A DNA stretch of 64,000 bases from positions 2,170,001 to 2,234,000 of the forward strand of contig NC_012029.1 in assembly GCF_000022205.1 (NCBI RefSeq), read 5' to 3'. Position 1 is the stretch's first letter, and every line of letters begins with the position of its first letter. Under the pieces are notes generated by a model. The model searched no databases and was not told where the DNA came from. It saw only the letters and a list, made by a program, of their open reading frames with translations. This document shows positions 36,390 to 47,212 of the stretch, piece by piece. Position numbers and translations under genes: made by a program. Source of the DNA: Halorubrum lacusprofundi ATCC 49239. GTDB taxonomy: Archaea; Halobacteriota; Halobacteria; Halobacteriales; Haloferacaceae.

Positions 36390-37298
36390 TTAAACGCCGC
36401 GGCCCTGCAGCTTCTCCTCGTCGGGCAGGTCCTCGTTCGACTGGCCCTTCATCCCCTTGCCGATGCCGGAGGCGATGTCGGCGAGCTCGTCGGGGTCGTC
36501 CCAGTTGTTGACGGCCTCGACGATCGCCGTGCCCATCGCCTCGGGGTCCTCCGCGCCGAAAATGCCGGACCCGACGAAGATGCCGTCACAGCCGTGGTAC
36601 ATCATCAGCGCGGCGTCGGCGGGCGTCGCGATGCCGCCGGCCGCGAAGTTGACGACCGGGAGGCGACCGGCCTCGGCGGTCTCGTGGACCAGGTCACGGG
36701 GGGCGCCGTGTTCGCGGGCCCACTTCTCGCGCTCCTCGTGGTTGAGGCCGGTGAGCGTCCGGATCTGAGTTTTGATGGTGCGCTGGTGTTTGACGGCCTG
36801 ATTCACGTCGCCGGTGCCGGCCTCGCCCTTCGTCCGGATCATCGCCGCGCCCTCGCGGATGCGCCGGAGCGCCTCGGGGAGGTCGCGTGCGCCGCAGACG
36901 AACGGGGACGCGAAGTCGCGTTTGTCGGTGTGGTACTCGTCGTCGGCGGGCGTGAGCACCTCCGACTCGTCGATCATGTCGACGCCGAGCGACTCCAGGA
37001 TCTCCGCCTCCTTTCGGTGGCCGATCCGGGATTTCCCCATCACCGGGATCGACACTTCGTCGATGATCTCGGTGACGTTCTCGGGGTCGGGCATCCGCGC
37101 GACGCCGCCGCGCTTGCGGATATCGGCCGGGACGGCCTCGAGCGCCATCACCGCGACCGCACCGGTATCCTCCGCGATTCGGGCCTGCTCGCGCGTGACG
37201 ACGTCCATGATGACCCCACCTTTTTGCATCCGCGCGAAGCCGCGCTTGACCAGGTCGGTTCCCCGCTTCAGCTCCTCCAGATCCGTGGCCTCTGGCAT
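36390..37298 (-). CDS. pdxS: Pyridoxal 5'-phosphate synthase lyase subunit
   Basis: The 302-residue product is the (beta/alpha)8 synthase that makes PLP from ribose 5-phosphate, glyceraldehyde 3-phosphate and ammonia supplied by PdxT. Marks are [18 protein letters not shown] (catalytic Lys region), [37 protein letters not shown], and [10 protein letters not shown], then [31 protein letters not shown]. Length is typical. No pdxT glutaminase is adjacent in this window. TTATAAACCC and ATTTAAACG motifs follow its stop. Confidence 0.96.
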   Translation of the reverse strand: MPEATDLEELKRGTDLVKRGFARMQKGGVIMDVVTREQARIAEDTGAVAVMALEAVPADIRKRGGVARMPDPENVTEIIDEVSIPVMGKSRIGHRKEAEILESLGVDMIDESEVLTPADDEYHTDKRDFASPFVCGARDLPEALRRIREGAAMIRTKGEAGTGDVNQAVKHQRTIKTQIRTLTGLNHEEREKWAREHGAPRDLVHETAEAGRLPVVNFAAGGIATPADAALMMYHGCDGIFVGSGIFGAEDPEAMGTAIVEAVNNWDDPDELADIASGIGKGMKGQSNEDLPDEEKLQGRGV

Positions 37299-37471
37299 GT
37301 CCGATCGGTGGACCGCCGACCACTTAACGGGTCGCTTTACCGGAGGTTACGGCGCTACGGGGATCGAAAACGGGGCGCTTCGCTCGCGGTTTCCATCCCG
37401 GTCGCTGTCTCGACGACCACTCTGCTTGACCGACCGCAACCGCGAAGTCCCTCGGCACCGAGAGACGACCC

Positions 37472-38161
37472 GTGACCACCGGAGCCATCCTCGCCGGGGG
37501 GCGCTCGACGCGCTTCGGCGACCGAGACAAGGCCGTCGCCCCGCTTGCGGGGGTTCCGATGATCCGCCGCGTCGCAGACCGACTGGCCGGCGACGACGAT
37601 CCCGTCCCGCCGGGCGCCGAGCGCGCCGCCGGCGGCGACCCGGTCGTCGACGAATTCGTGATAAATTGTCGGCCCGATCAGCGAGAAGCGATCGGAGACG
37701 CGCTCGACGGCCTCCCGCTTCCGCTCCGCTGGGCGGTCGACGACGAGCCCGACCTCGGACCGGTCGCGGGCATTCGGAACGCCTGTCGAGCCGCCTCGGG
37801 CGAGTACGTCGCCGTCGTCGCCTGCGACATGCCGTTCGTCGACCCGAGTTTTCTGGCGGGGCTCGCCGCCGACGCCGCGGGCCACGAGGCGGCGATCGCC
37901 CGGCTCGACGACCGCTGGCTCCAGACGACACAGGCGGTCTACCGCGCAGAGCCGATGGCGGCCGCCTGCGATCGGGCCCTCGCCCGCGGCGACCGGAAGG
38001 TGCTGGCGCCGCTCGACGACCTCGACTGCGTCGTCGTCGGCGACGCGGAGATCCGCGAGCGCACCACGGCACACACGTTCACGAACGTCAACACGCAAGC
38101 GGAGCTTGCGGAGGCGGAGACCGCGATCGGGGAGGCGCTCGACGATGCCGACGCCCGGTGA
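37472..38161 (+). CDS. mobA: Molybdenum cofactor guanylyltransferase (MobA type)
   Basis: The 229-residue nucleotidyltransferase starts VTTGAILAGGRSTRFGDRDKAVAPLAG, the LAGGxSxRFGxxDK signature that binds GTP and Mg. VAVVACDMPFVDPSFL supplies the metal Asp, and FTNVNTQAELAEAE is the typical end. It would attach GMP to molybdopterin to make bis-MGD or MGD, needed by nitrate or DMSO reductases. A haloarchaeal insertion near residues 48-62 is Pro/Gly/Ala-rich. GTG start at 37472 directly precedes the motif. Confidence 0.9.
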   Translation: MTTGAILAGGRSTRFGDRDKAVAPLAGVPMIRRVADRLAGDDDPVPPGAERAAGGDPVVDEFVINCRPDQREAIGDALDGLPLPLRWAVDDEPDLGPVAGIRNACRAASGEYVAVVACDMPFVDPSFLAGLAADAAGHEAAIARLDDRWLQTTQAVYRAEPMAAACDRALARGDRKVLAPLDDLDCVVVGDAEIRERTTAHTFTNVNTQAELAEAETAIGEALDDADAR

Positions 38162-38198
38162 TCGAAGGCCGGAGAAGTGAACTCGCGGAGGGCCGCGA

Positions 38199-38774
38199 TC
38201 AGTTCGTCAACAGCTCGTACGCCTCGTTCAGCTCCTTGAACGCCGTCTCGTCGCCGTCCTCCCCGTCTGGATGGAGCCGCTTCGCCCGCTCTCGGTAGGT
38301 GGACCGGATCGTCTCTCGATCGGCGGTCCGGTTGAGCCCGAGCGTCTCGTAGGCCTCGCGTTCGGACATCCCGCTCGTCGGCGGGGCGCGATCGCGGGGG
38401 TCGCCGGCACCGCCGCCGGCTCCTCCGGCCCCAGCCGCCGACCGAGCCCTGCGACCACGGGCATTTCCCGCCGCCCCGCGGCCGAATCTATCGCCCGTCG
38501 CACCGGCCGACCGGTACGCCGACCGGCGGTGTTCGGCGGCTCTCGCCCGCTGGCGGGCCCGAGCGCGCTCTCCGGGTCCCGCTCGCGCGGCCTCGCGTTG
38601 AACGCGATCACGGAGCCGGCCGCTGGCGTGATACCACAGGAAGTACGCGACGATACCGAACGGAACGGCGACCGCCAACAGGACGGGGGAGACGACGACT
38701 CCGGCGACCAGCAACAGGGCCGTCAGCCCGATGAACGTCGCTGCCATGCCGACGACGATCGCGCGATTTGTCAC
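38199..38774 (-). CDS. Membrane-anchored J-domain protein
   Basis: The 191-residue protein has two N-terminal membrane helices ([22 protein letters not shown] and [21 protein letters not shown]), a long basic, low-complexity Arg/Ala/Gly linker, and a C-terminal J-domain: [36 protein letters not shown]. The canonical HPD loop is present (LHPDG), so it should stimulate a DnaK ATPase at the membrane. The J-domain is at the C-terminus, the reverse of DnaJ. The GTG at 38774 follows the family length; the upstream frame is shared with the mutS leader. Confidence 0.87.
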   Translation of the reverse strand: MTNRAIVVGMAATFIGLTALLLVAGVVVSPVLLAVAVPFGIVAYFLWYHASGRLRDRVQREAARAGPGERARARQRARAAEHRRSAYRSAGATGDRFGRGAAGNARGRRARSAAGAGGAGGGAGDPRDRAPPTSGMSEREAYETLGLNRTADRETIRSTYRERAKRLHPDGEDGDETAFKELNEAYELLTN

Positions 38775-38884
38775 GGGTTCTCTCGGGGTTCCAGCGTTGT
38801 AAGCGCTCGGGCGCGGCGGGTGGTTCGGCGCGGGAACCGACCGCCTCCGCACCGTTTATCCCCACGGGCGACCGGACTCGTGGT

Positions 38885-41755
38885 ATGCCGACTGCGGACC
38901 ACGAGACGGTGACCGGGCTCCCGCCGGGGATCGCCGCCGCCCGCGAGGAGCTGACACCGATGCTCTCGCAGTACGCCGACCTGTGTGCAGCCCACGAGGA
39001 CGCCCTCGTGTTGTTCCAGGTCGGCGACTTCTACGAGGCGTTCTGCGAGGCGGCCGAGGCGGTCGCCGGCGTCTGCGAGGTGACGCTGACGGAGCGCTCC
39101 GACTCCACCGGCGACTACCCGATGGCCGGGATCCCCATCGACAACGCCGCGCCCTACCTCGGATCGCTCCTCGATGCCGGCTACCGCGTCGCCCTCGGCG
39201 ATCAGGTCGAAGACGCCGAGCAGGCGTCCGGGCTCGTCGACCGCGCCGTCACCGAGGTGATCACTCCCGGGACCGTCGTCGAAGACGAGCTGCTGGAGGC
39301 GGGGACGACGAACTACGTGGCGGCGGTGGCGGGCGGAGGCGAGGACGGCGAGAGCGACGACGCCCCCGAGCCGGCCCCCGTCGGCCTCGCCGCCGTCGAC
39401 GTCTCGACCGGCGAGTGTCTCGTCACCGCGGGCGACCGCGACACGGTCGCGGAGGAGCTCGACCGGATCGCACCCGCCGAGCTGATCGCGGGACCGGACA
39501 CCCCCGACTTCAAGCCGGCCGACGCCGAGCGCGGCTGGACGGTCCACGAGTACGATTCCGGCGTTTTCGAGCGGCGAGCCGCGATCGAACGACTGGAGCC
39601 GTACCTCCCCGCGCCCGACCGCCGGTTTGACGGCGACGCCGAGCTACGTGCGGCTGGCGCCGTGCTCGCGTACGCCGAGTACACGCAGGGCGACGACGGC
39701 CCGCTCTCGTACGTTACCCGGATCCGGCGGTACGACCCGCGCGACCGGCTCCGGCTCGACGCGGCGGCCCAGCGCAGCCTCGAACTGTTCGAGAACCGCG
39801 GACTGGGCGCGAGCGACACCCTGTTCGACGCGCTCGACGAGACGAGGTGCGCGCTCGGCCGGCGGTGTTTAGAACGGTGGCTCCGTCGCCCGCTCGTCGA
39901 CGCCGACGCGATCCGGAGCCGCCACGACGCGGTCGGCGAGCTGGCCGATCGCACCCTCGTCCGTGAGGGAGTCGCCGACGCGCTCGCGGCCGCCTACGAC
40001 CTCGAACGCCTCGTCGGACGGATCTCCCGCGGACGGGCCGACGCTCGCGACCTGCGCTCGCTGCACGCGACGCTCGCGGTCGTGCCGGATCTGAAGGCGA
40101 CGCTGGCGGGGGGGAACGGTGGGGACGATAGAGAGGGCGGAACCGACGCCGACCGCCCCCGCACCGACCACCTCCGCGACCTCCGCGACCGCCTCGACGA
40201 GCTGACCGAGGTCCGCGAGCTGATCGACGACGCTATCGCCGCAAACCCCCCGCCGGAGATCACCGAGGGCGGCGTGATCGGCGAGGGGTTCGACGACGAC
40301 CTCGACGCCCTCCGCGCCACCGAGCGCGAGGGGCGCGAGTGGGTCGCAGACTTGGAGGCGAGCGAGCGCGAGCGCACCGGGATCGACTCGCTGTCGGTCG
40401 GCCACAATCAGGTCCACGGCTACTACATCGAGGTGACCGACGCCAACCTCGACCGCGTCCCCGACGACTACCGCCGCCGACAGACGCTGAAGAACAGCGA
40501 GCGCTACTACACGCCCGAACTGAAGGAGCGCGAAGAGGAGATCGTCGGCGCCGCGGAGCGCGCGGACGCCTTGGAGTACGAGCTGTTCGTCGACGTGCGC
40601 GAGCGCGTCGGGAGCGAGACGGAACGGATACAGGGGCTCGCGGACGCGATCGCCGAGATCGACGCGCTCCGCTCGCTGGCGACCGTCGCCGTCGAGTACG
40701 ACTACGTCCGCCCGGAGATCGTCGACGAACCCGCTTCCGATACGAACGCCGGCGTCGAGATCGAAGGGGGCCGCCACCCGGTCGTCGAGCGCGCCGAGGA
40801 GTCGTTCGTCCCGAACGACGCGGACCTCCCGCGCGGGTCGATCGCGGTTATCACGGGGCCGAACATGAGCGGGAAGTCAACGTACATGCGGTCGGTCGCG
40901 CTCGCGGTCGTGTTAGCGCAGACCGGCTCGTTCGTCCCCGCGCAGGCGGCCTCGCTCCCCGTCTTCGACCGGCTGTTCACCCGCGTCGGCGCCTCCGACG
41001 ACATCGCCGGCGGCCAGTCGACGTTCATGCGCGAGATGAGCGAGCTGACCGAGATCCTCCACGACGCCGGCCCGGACTCCCTCGTCCTCCTCGACGAGGT
41101 GGGCCGCGGTACCGCCACGACCGACGGGCGGGCCATCGCCCGCGCGGCCGCCGAGTTCATCCACGACGAGCTCGGCGCGACCGCCATCTTTGCCACCCAC
41201 TACCACGACCTGACCGACCTCGCGGCTGAGCGCGAGCGCGTCTTCAACCTCCACTTCACGGCGACCCGCGAGGACGGCGACGTGACGTTCCTCCACCGGA
41301 TCGTCCCCGGCGCCTCCTCTTCCTCGTACGGCGTCGAGGTCGCCGAACTCGCCGGCGTGCCGGCGCCCGTCGTCGAGCGGTCCCGTTCGCTGGTGACCGC
41401 CGACACTGCGGGTGGCTCCCCTGACAGCGAAGCCGCGTCGGAGGACGACGAGTCGGATGGGCGGGACGCACCGGCCGAGGAGGAGAAGCCGGACAGCGTT
41501 TCGCTCCGCGAGTTCCTCGCCGAGGAGAGCGCGGGCGACGACGCCGACGACACCCCGAGCGCGAGCGACGACGTTCCAAACGCGAGCGACACGGACGGCA
41601 ATATCGACACCCCGACCGCAGACGATCGGGCCGGAGTCGACGCCGAAAGCGACCTGACCGCCGATCTCCGCGATCTCGACCTCGCCCGGATGACGCCAAT
41701 AGAGGCGCTGAACGCCCTCCACGACCTCCAGTCGCGAGCCGACGATGACGGGTGA
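38885..41755 (+). CDS. mutS: DNA mismatch repair protein MutS
   Basis: The 956-residue product has the MutS1 domain order. The N-terminal mismatch-binding domain carries [14 protein letters not shown] (the Phe-x-Glu equivalent). Connector and lever regions follow, then the clamp. The ATPase has Walker [10 protein letters not shown] near residue 658, Walker [12 protein letters not shown] near 735, and [11 protein letters not shown]. An acidic low-complexity linker occupies about residues 840-930. The C-terminal end has [14 protein letters not shown], the MutS tetramerisation/HTH-type ending. ATG 38885 matches the family start. It overlaps mutL by 11 nt, so the pair is an operon. Confidence 0.97.
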   Translation: MPTADHETVTGLPPGIAAAREELTPMLSQYADLCAAHEDALVLFQVGDFYEAFCEAAEAVAGVCEVTLTERSDSTGDYPMAGIPIDNAAPYLGSLLDAGYRVALGDQVEDAEQASGLVDRAVTEVITPGTVVEDELLEAGTTNYVAAVAGGGEDGESDDAPEPAPVGLAAVDVSTGECLVTAGDRDTVAEELDRIAPAELIAGPDTPDFKPADAERGWTVHEYDSGVFERRAAIERLEPYLPAPDRRFDGDAELRAAGAVLAYAEYTQGDDGPLSYVTRIRRYDPRDRLRLDAAAQRSLELFENRGLGASDTLFDALDETRCALGRRCLERWLRRPLVDADAIRSRHDAVGELADRTLVREGVADALAAAYDLERLVGRISRGRADARDLRSLHATLAVVPDLKATLAGGNGGDDREGGTDADRPRTDHLRDLRDRLDELTEVRELIDDAIAANPPPEITEGGVIGEGFDDDLDALRATEREGREWVADLEASERERTGIDSLSVGHNQVHGYYIEVTDANLDRVPDDYRRRQTLKNSERYYTPELKEREEEIVGAAERADALEYELFVDVRERVGSETERIQGLADAIAEIDALRSLATVAVEYDYVRPEIVDEPASDTNAGVEIEGGRHPVVERAEESFVPNDADLPRGSIAVITGPNMSGKSTYMRSVALAVVLAQTGSFVPAQAASLPVFDRLFTRVGASDDIAGGQSTFMREMSELTEILHDAGPDSLVLLDEVGRGTATTDGRAIARAAAEFIHDELGATAIFATHYHDLTDLAAERERVFNLHFTATREDGDVTFLHRIVPGASSSSYGVEVAELAGVPAPVVERSRSLVTADTAGGSPDSEAASEDDESDGRDAPAEEEKPDSVSLREFLAEESAGDDADDTPSASDDVPNASDTDGNIDTPTADDRAGVDAESDLTADLRDLDLARMTPIEALNALHDLQSRADDDG

Positions 41756-43499
41756 GGAGCGCACTGCCGGCGGGGGAGCGGGAACCCCGGACCGCGTCCG
41801 CCGGCTCGATCCCGCCACCGTCGACCGGATCGCCGCCGGCGAGGTAGTCACTCGTCCCGCCCGAGTCGTCGGCGAACTGATCGACAACGCGCTCGACGCC
41901 GGCGCCTCGCGGGTCGAGGTCGCGGTCGAGGGCGACGGCACCGACCGGATCCGGGTCGACGACGACGGCCGCGGAATGAGTCGCGAGGACGCCCGACTCG
42001 CCGTCGAGCGCCACGCGACGAGCAAGCTCGCACCCGACGGCGACCCGGTCGGCGTCGGCTCGCTCGGCTTCCGCGGCGAGGCGCTGGCGGCGATCGCCGA
42101 GGCCGCGCGGCTCGAACTCGTCACCAGCGACGGCGACCCGGTCGGGACGCGGGTGGTCGTCGGCGGGGCGGCGAGCGACCTCGATTCGGACGGTCCCGCC
42201 GTCACCGACGCCGGACGCGCCCGCGGCACCACCGTCGTCGTCGAGGATCTGTTCGCGACCCGACCCGCGCGTCGGGAGTCGCTGGCGGGGTCGGCGGCCG
42301 AGTTCGCGCGGGTCTCCTCGCTGGTCGCTGACTACGCGCTCGCGAACCCCGGAGTGGCGTTCACGCTGGATCACGACGGGTCGCGGACGCTGTCGACGCC
42401 CGGGTCCGGGATCACGGAGGCGCTGCTCGGCGTGTACGACCGCGAGACCGCGAGCCGCTCGACGGAGATCGCGGCGAGCGTCGAGATCGAGAGAGAGGGG
42501 GGAGGCGTCGGAGGAGACGGGGCCGCGTCGACCGCGGTCGAGGTCGCCGGCGCCCTCGCGTATCCCTCGGTAACGCGTTCTTCTCGGGACCACGTTCGAG
42601 TCTCGGTGAACGGGCGCCCGGTCCGGAACGACCGGCTCGCGGCCGCGGTCCGAGCGGGATACGGCCGCCTGCTCCCTGACGGCCGCGAGCCGGTGGCAAC
42701 CATCGACGTGTCGCTGCAGCCCGCCCGCGTGGACCCGAACGTTCACCCGGCGAAGCGGGAGGTCGGGCTCCGCGACGCCGACGCGGTCGCGGACGCTGTC
42801 GAGTCGGTCGTCGCCGACGCGCTCACGGGTGCCGACCTCCGGCGGAAAGCCGAGGTCGAGACGGGACTCGACGGGGCGTTAGAGCCGGTCGGTGGCGAGG
42901 AGGGCGAGCGCCTGGCGACGTTTGCGGACGCGGACCCGATCGGGACGTTCTGCGACCTCTACCTCCTCGTCGAGGCCGGCGACGAGCTGCTCGTGGTCGA
43001 CGGCCACGCCGCCCACGAGCGCGTGAACTACGAGTGGCTCGCCCGGGCGTTCGATGGCGAGGCGGTGCCGACCGCCGACCTCGACCCGCCGGTGGCCGTC
43101 TCGCTGTCGGCCGACGAGGCGGCGGCCGCGGAGGCGCACGCCGACGCCCTCGCCGCACTCGGGTTCGAGACGGAGCCGTTCGGCGGGGGGACCGTCAGGC
43201 TCCGGACCGTCCCGGCGCCGTTCGGGCACGCGGTCGACGCGACCGCGTTCCGCGATGCGCTCGCGACCCTCTCAGGCGGGGCGTCGCCGCGGGACGCCCG
43301 CGAAACGCTGCTCGCCGATCTGGCGTGTCACCCGTCGCTGAAGCGCGGCGAGATCGGGGATCTTGATGCGGAGGAGCTGCGATCGCTGCTCGATCGGCTC
43401 GGCGAGTGCGACCGCCCGTACGCGTGTCCGCACGGTCGGCCGACCGTTCTTTCGGTGGACGAAGCGACGTTCGCAGCCGGGTTCGGGCGAGACCGATAG
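41745..43499 (+). CDS. mutL: DNA mismatch repair protein MutL
   Basis: The 584-residue product has a GHKL ATPase domain: [27 protein letters not shown] (near residue 30), [24 protein letters not shown] and [23 protein letters not shown] and VNGRPVRND mark the transducer domain. The C-terminal domain holds the putative endonuclease metal site: [12 protein letters not shown] near residue 420 (the DQHAxxExxxxE motif with Gln replaced by Gly), [11 protein letters not shown] and CPHGRPT. It is therefore probably a nicking-type MutL, like Bacillus MutL and human PMS2. It is translationally coupled to mutS. Confidence 0.96.
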   Translation: MTGEERTAGGGAGTPDRVRRLDPATVDRIAAGEVVTRPARVVGELIDNALDAGASRVEVAVEGDGTDRIRVDDDGRGMSREDARLAVERHATSKLAPDGDPVGVGSLGFRGEALAAIAEAARLELVTSDGDPVGTRVVVGGAASDLDSDGPAVTDAGRARGTTVVVEDLFATRPARRESLAGSAAEFARVSSLVADYALANPGVAFTLDHDGSRTLSTPGSGITEALLGVYDRETASRSTEIAASVEIEREGGGVGGDGAASTAVEVAGALAYPSVTRSSRDHVRVSVNGRPVRNDRLAAAVRAGYGRLLPDGREPVATIDVSLQPARVDPNVHPAKREVGLRDADAVADAVESVVADALTGADLRRKAEVETGLDGALEPVGGEEGERLATFADADPIGTFCDLYLLVEAGDELLVVDGHAAHERVNYEWLARAFDGEAVPTADLDPPVAVSLSADEAAAAEAHADALAALGFETEPFGGGTVRLRTVPAPFGHAVDATAFRDALATLSGGASPRDARETLLADLACHPSLKRGEIGDLDAEELRSLLDRLGECDRPYACPHGRPTVLSVDEATFAAGFGRDR

Positions 43500-43592
43500 C
43501 GGAACCGGCTTGGTTCGGGGACGACGTCGCACTCGGTCGATTCGGAATTGTCGACCGGTATCTATTAACACGACCGGAGCAGGAGTGTTCGC

Positions 43593-44111
43593 ATGGACGA
43601 GCCGATCGAGCCGACCCGAGGGTCGCTGCCGCGCGAGCGGTCCGGCGGTCGGTTCGCGGCGCCGGACGGCCTCCGTGACCTCGTCAAGCGACTCCTCGAC
43701 TGGCTCCGGAGTCGAGCGGGGTCGGACTTGGAGGCCGTCTCGACGGCTACGACGATGCGAAACGTCGTCGACACGGACGCGCTCGACGACCGGACGCCGC
43801 CGAAGTGGGACGTGCAACACGACATGGTCACCTACGGGAGCGACACGCTCACCGACGTGCTCGTCTTCCGGCACGGCCCCACCAGACAGGAGTTAGTGGT
43901 GATGCCGGAGCGGAACACCGATCCGGAAGGAGAGATCAGCTTCTATCACACCGACCGCAACCGAGGCGCCCGCCACCTGCTGTCGATCGGCGCGGACTCG
44001 CTCACCGCGGCGCTCGGCTACATCCTCCAACGCATTGACCGGTTCGAGCAGCTGTTCGCCGGGCGAGGCGTCGAACTGCCGAGCGGCTACACCGACTCCT
44101 CAGAGCTGTAG
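43593..44111 (+). CDS. Conserved haloarchaeal protein of unknown function, 172 aa
   Basis: The product is soluble and mildly acidic, and has no cysteines. The N-terminal 60 residues are variable. The C-terminal part (WDVQHDMVTYGSDTLTDVLVFRHGPTRQELVVMPERNTDPEGEISFYHTDRN, then GADSLTAALGYILQRIDRFEQLF) looks like a small alpha/beta domain. A TCTATTAAC box lies about 28 nt before the ATG. It follows mutL by 93 bp with its own promoter, so no link to repair is implied. Confidence 0.7.
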   Translation: MDEPIEPTRGSLPRERSGGRFAAPDGLRDLVKRLLDWLRSRAGSDLEAVSTATTMRNVVDTDALDDRTPPKWDVQHDMVTYGSDTLTDVLVFRHGPTRQELVVMPERNTDPEGEISFYHTDRNRGARHLLSIGADSLTAALGYILQRIDRFEQLFAGRGVELPSGYTDSSEL

Positions 44112-44145
44112 CCCTCCGAAGGGCCGGTTCCGGGCGGCACTGCCC

Positions 44146-45366
44146 TCAGGCGGGACGGTTGTCCACCCGCCCCTTGCCGTTCGCCGAGCGCTCGACACGC
44201 TCGACGGTCTCGTCTGTCTCCGCCGTCTCCGGCGGGTACGAGACGGTCCGCTGCGGGTACGGGATGGAGATGTCCGCGTCCGCGAAGCGGCGCTGGATCG
44301 CCTCAACGGCGGTCGCCTTCGAGCGCCACCGCGCCTGCGGGGTCGGCGGGTCGATCCAGAAACGGAGGTCGAGCAAGATTGCGGAGTCGCCGAAGCCGGA
44401 GGGGATCACGTACGGCTTCGGGTTGTTGGCGATGGTGTCGATCTCGTCTAACACTTCCTTGGCGATCTCGCTCGCCTCTTCGGGGTCGTCGTCGTAGCCG
44501 ATTCCGACCTCCATGTGGATCCGAAGCCGACCCTCGCGGCTCCGGTTCGTGATCGCCTGGTTGGTGACTAGGTCGTTGGGCACCACGACGTACTCGCCGT
44601 CGAAGTTCCGCATGTGGGTGTTCATGATCGTGATCTCGGTGACGAGCCCCTCCTGATCGCCGATCTCCACCCAGTCGCCGATCTCGAACGGGCGTGCGAA
44701 CATCAGCACGAAGCCGGCGATCAGCGATCCGAGCGTCTGGCGGGCCGCCATCCCGAGCACGATCCCGAGGAACCCGGCGCCGACGAGGAGGCCGCCGAGG
44801 TTCACGCCCCAGATCCCGAGAACGGTTATCCCTGCGATCACCAGCACCCCCACCTGCATGATTCGACTGAGCAGTTGCTCTTGGTGGGCGGTGATGCGGT
44901 CGCTGTCGGCCGAGAGGTCCTCGACGTACTCCTCTAACACGTCGCTCCCGACGTAGGCGGCGCCGAGAAGCACCGCGGAGAGGAGCGCCTGTGCGCCGAT
45001 AGTGAGCGCGTTCTCCGCGACCGGAAGCACCGCGACCACGACCGCGAACTGCCCCCACAACGCCAAGATTGCAACGGCCGCAATCGCGAACAGCACAAGC
45101 TGGAGGAGCCCGACGAACAGCCGCAGCCCGAACGAGACCGGGACGGCCTCCTGTAGCGTCTCGATCGAACTCTCGGCCCGTCCGTCGAGGAACCGTTCCA
45201 GCCAGTGCGTCACGACCCGCTCTGCGGCCCGGACGCCCCGCGGGAGGAGCAGCCAGCCGACGGCGAGCGTCACGAGCAAGATTCCGGCGGTCACCGCGAG
45301 GCGGGCCTCCGTGGTCGCGACGCTCCCCAACAGCGCGTCGAGTCGCATTCCGAGTTGTGCGGTCAC
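44146..45366 (-). CDS. MscS-type small-conductance mechanosensitive channel
   Basis: The 406-residue protein has about five membrane helices before the MscS core: the last is GVNLGGLLVGAGFLGIVLGMAARQTLGSLIAGFVLMFARPFEIGDWVEIG, the pore-lining TM3 with its Gly/Ala pattern. The beta domain follows (EGLVTEITIMNTHMRNFDGEYVVVPNDLVTNQAITNRSREG) and then the alpha/beta cage. It would release solutes upon hypo-osmotic shock. A TTTTTAAAC box on the minus strand lies 26 nt before the GTG at 45366, so I prefer it to the ATG at 45348. Acidic tail follows after about residue 385. Confidence 0.9.
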   Translation of the reverse strand: MTAQLGMRLDALLGSVATTEARLAVTAGILLVTLAVGWLLLPRGVRAAERVVTHWLERFLDGRAESSIETLQEAVPVSFGLRLFVGLLQLVLFAIAAVAILALWGQFAVVVAVLPVAENALTIGAQALLSAVLLGAAYVGSDVLEEYVEDLSADSDRITAHQEQLLSRIMQVGVLVIAGITVLGIWGVNLGGLLVGAGFLGIVLGMAARQTLGSLIAGFVLMFARPFEIGDWVEIGDQEGLVTEITIMNTHMRNFDGEYVVVPNDLVTNQAITNRSREGRLRIHMEVGIGYDDDPEEASEIAKEVLDEIDTIANNPKPYVIPSGFGDSAILLDLRFWIDPPTPQARWRSKATAVEAIQRRFADADISIPYPQRTVSYPPETAETDETVERVERSANGKGRVDNRPA

Positions 45367-45472
45367 TGTCCGACGGTTCTCCCTCGCGTTTAAAAATGGT
45401 CCCCTGCGGCTATCGCCCAAGAGAACGGGGCGCAAAGCCCGGAGTCACCGATCCCGGAGTCACCGATCCCGG

Positions 45473-46834
45473 TCAGCGACCGCGCCGGAGCTCCTCGATC
45501 AGCTGTTCGATGAGCGCGGACTGTCTGTCGAGGCGTTCAGACTGCTGTTCGACAGTGTGACGCAGTTCGGCTACCTCCGTCGCGAGGTCCTCACCCTCAA
45601 CGCCGGCGCTCTCGAACGGCGAGCCGTCGAAGGCGTCTGCGTCGACCGGATCGGCGTGGTCGACGTGGTCGGCCGGCGCGGTCGTGTCTTGGGATTCGGT
45701 CGCGTCGGTCGGAGCGATCTCCTCCCCCGTCGCCTCGCCCGTGGCGTCGCTCGCGAAGTCGGTCTCGGACCGCGCCGTCGGATCGGCGTCGACGGCCCGA
45801 CCCGAAGCCGGATCCGCGTTCTGGTCGTCTGAGAGCGGATCGTCGGCGAGCGGATCGTCTGAGAGCGGATCGTTGGCGTCGACCGCGTGGCCGTCGACGG
45901 GCTCCTTGACGGACTCCGCGTTCGGAGCGGTCTCGGTGTCTTCCGCGACCGACGAGGCTGACCCTCCGCCGCGCGTCAGCCGCTCGTTGGCCATCGTCTC
46001 GCCTCCCGACTCCGCGTTCGGCGCCGACTCGCCCTCGGTCCCCGCCTCCGCTTCGGCTTCCGCGTCAGCGACCGGCGAGGCCGACAGCGGGTCGGGCCCT
46101 TCACCGAAGTCGGTGGTGCTCCCGCCGTCGTCTCCGGCGGCTACACCCCCGCTATCGTCGTCGCCCTGATCGGCGACGGTCACGCGGAACTCTTCGAGGC
46201 TGTCGACGCCGTGGTACGCGCAGACGGCGTCGACGAGCGTCTCCCGGACGGCCCGGGCGGACTCGTTGGGGGCTTTAAACCGCTCGGAGCGCCCGCCGTG
46301 GGTCAACACGACCGCGGTTGCAACGGTCCCCTCCTCGAAGTCGAGGTCGGTGATGTCGGCGTAGGCGAACTCCTCGAACTCCTCGTCCCAGACCGCGGAG
46401 CCGACGTGTTTGACGAGCCGCTCGCTGGTGACGACGAGCGTGAGCTCGGAGAAGCGGAAGGTTTGGATGACGGACTCGCCGGGATCGGTGACGCCCGTCG
46501 CGGAGAGGACGCCCGCGAGGACCGGGTGGAGCACGTCGTCGGCGCGTTTGGTCGGTACCGAGATTGTCTCGTCGCCGTTGAGGCCGTAGCCGAGGGTGAG
46601 TTTCGCCTTGCGGCGACCCGTCGAGACCGCGATGCGCTCGACGTCGTGGGAGTACTCCGCGACCGACTCGTCCGACAGCAGGCCGTCGCCGCGATAGACG
46701 AGCGTCCGCGTCGGCGTGACCGCGAGTCGGTCGGCTCCCCCGAGCGGGACCTCGGCCACGACCTCCTCGTCGCCGACGGTCCCCGCGAGCAGTTCGGGAA
46801 GGCTCATATCGCGGATATCCGACCCGTCGGCCAT
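45473..46834 (-). CDS. Haloarchaeal PH-like domain protein with long acidic tail and C-terminal coiled coil
   Basis: The 453-residue protein has two PH-like/GRAM-like beta domains in the first 210 residues (VTPTRTLVYRGDGLLSDESVAEYSHDVERIAVSTGRRKAKLTLGYG and VTSERLVKHVGSAVWDEEFEEFAYADITDLDFEEG), each followed by a short helix. Residues about 230-400 are disordered and rich in Asp, Glu, Ser and Pro. A C-terminal coiled coil closes the protein (VAELRHTVEQQSERLDRQSALIEQLIEEL). This looks like an adaptor that would oligomerise by its tail. Domain families of this type are called DUF7115-like in haloarchaea, from memory. Function unknown. Confidence 0.7.
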   Translation of the reverse strand: MADGSDIRDMSLPELLAGTVGDEEVVAEVPLGGADRLAVTPTRTLVYRGDGLLSDESVAEYSHDVERIAVSTGRRKAKLTLGYGLNGDETISVPTKRADDVLHPVLAGVLSATGVTDPGESVIQTFRFSELTLVVTSERLVKHVGSAVWDEEFEEFAYADITDLDFEEGTVATAVVLTHGGRSERFKAPNESARAVRETLVDAVCAYHGVDSLEEFRVTVADQGDDDSGGVAAGDDGGSTTDFGEGPDPLSASPVADAEAEAEAGTEGESAPNAESGGETMANERLTRGGGSASSVAEDTETAPNAESVKEPVDGHAVDANDPLSDDPLADDPLSDDQNADPASGRAVDADPTARSETDFASDATGEATGEEIAPTDATESQDTTAPADHVDHADPVDADAFDGSPFESAGVEGEDLATEVAELRHTVEQQSERLDRQSALIEQLIEELRRGR

Positions 46835-46966
46835 AAATCCGCAGGGTCCGCGTCGGCGACTACAGCGACCGAGCCGGAACCGATCGCCCGCGAGACTCTG
46901 TCACGGGTTCGCAACCCTCCGGCGGATGGGAAGGTTAAAGGGTTTCATCGCGGTACGGAAGAGTGA

Positions 46967-47120
46967 GGCCGGGTGGCTTAGCTGGACATAGCGCCGCACT
47001 CATAGGGTTCGGAGATTCGGTGCGGTGACGCCTTGGAAGCGTCCGCGTCCTTCCCGTGGCTCCGCCGAGCCTCGGACCTGGGACATGCGGAGATCGTGGG
47101 TTCGGAGCCCACCCCGGCCA
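46967..47120 (+). tRNA. tRNA-Met (CAT, elongator) with an 80-nt intron
   Basis: The acceptor arm GGCCGGG pairs with CCCGGCC, and the T arm is GTGGG-TTCGGAG-CCCAC. The anticodon loop CTCATAA is split after the A that follows the anticodon (position 37/38). The intron spans about 47005-47084, the place typical for haloarchaeal elongator tRNA-Met introns spliced at a bulge-helix-bulge motif. Mature length is 74 nt plus CCA. The exact splice bases were assigned by eye. Confidence 0.9.
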
Positions 47121-47212
47121 TCTTCTTTCCGTCGCGACCGAAATAATTGGACAGCGGCAGCGGTGCAAACCGCGGTTTGCACAGCCGTCGACGAACGCGC
47201 ACAGTATCCCGA

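Noticed and set aside
38768-38884. Longer MutS start at 38768
   Set aside because: The extra 39 residues are antisense to the J-domain gene start and not MutS-like; ATG 38885 fits the family.
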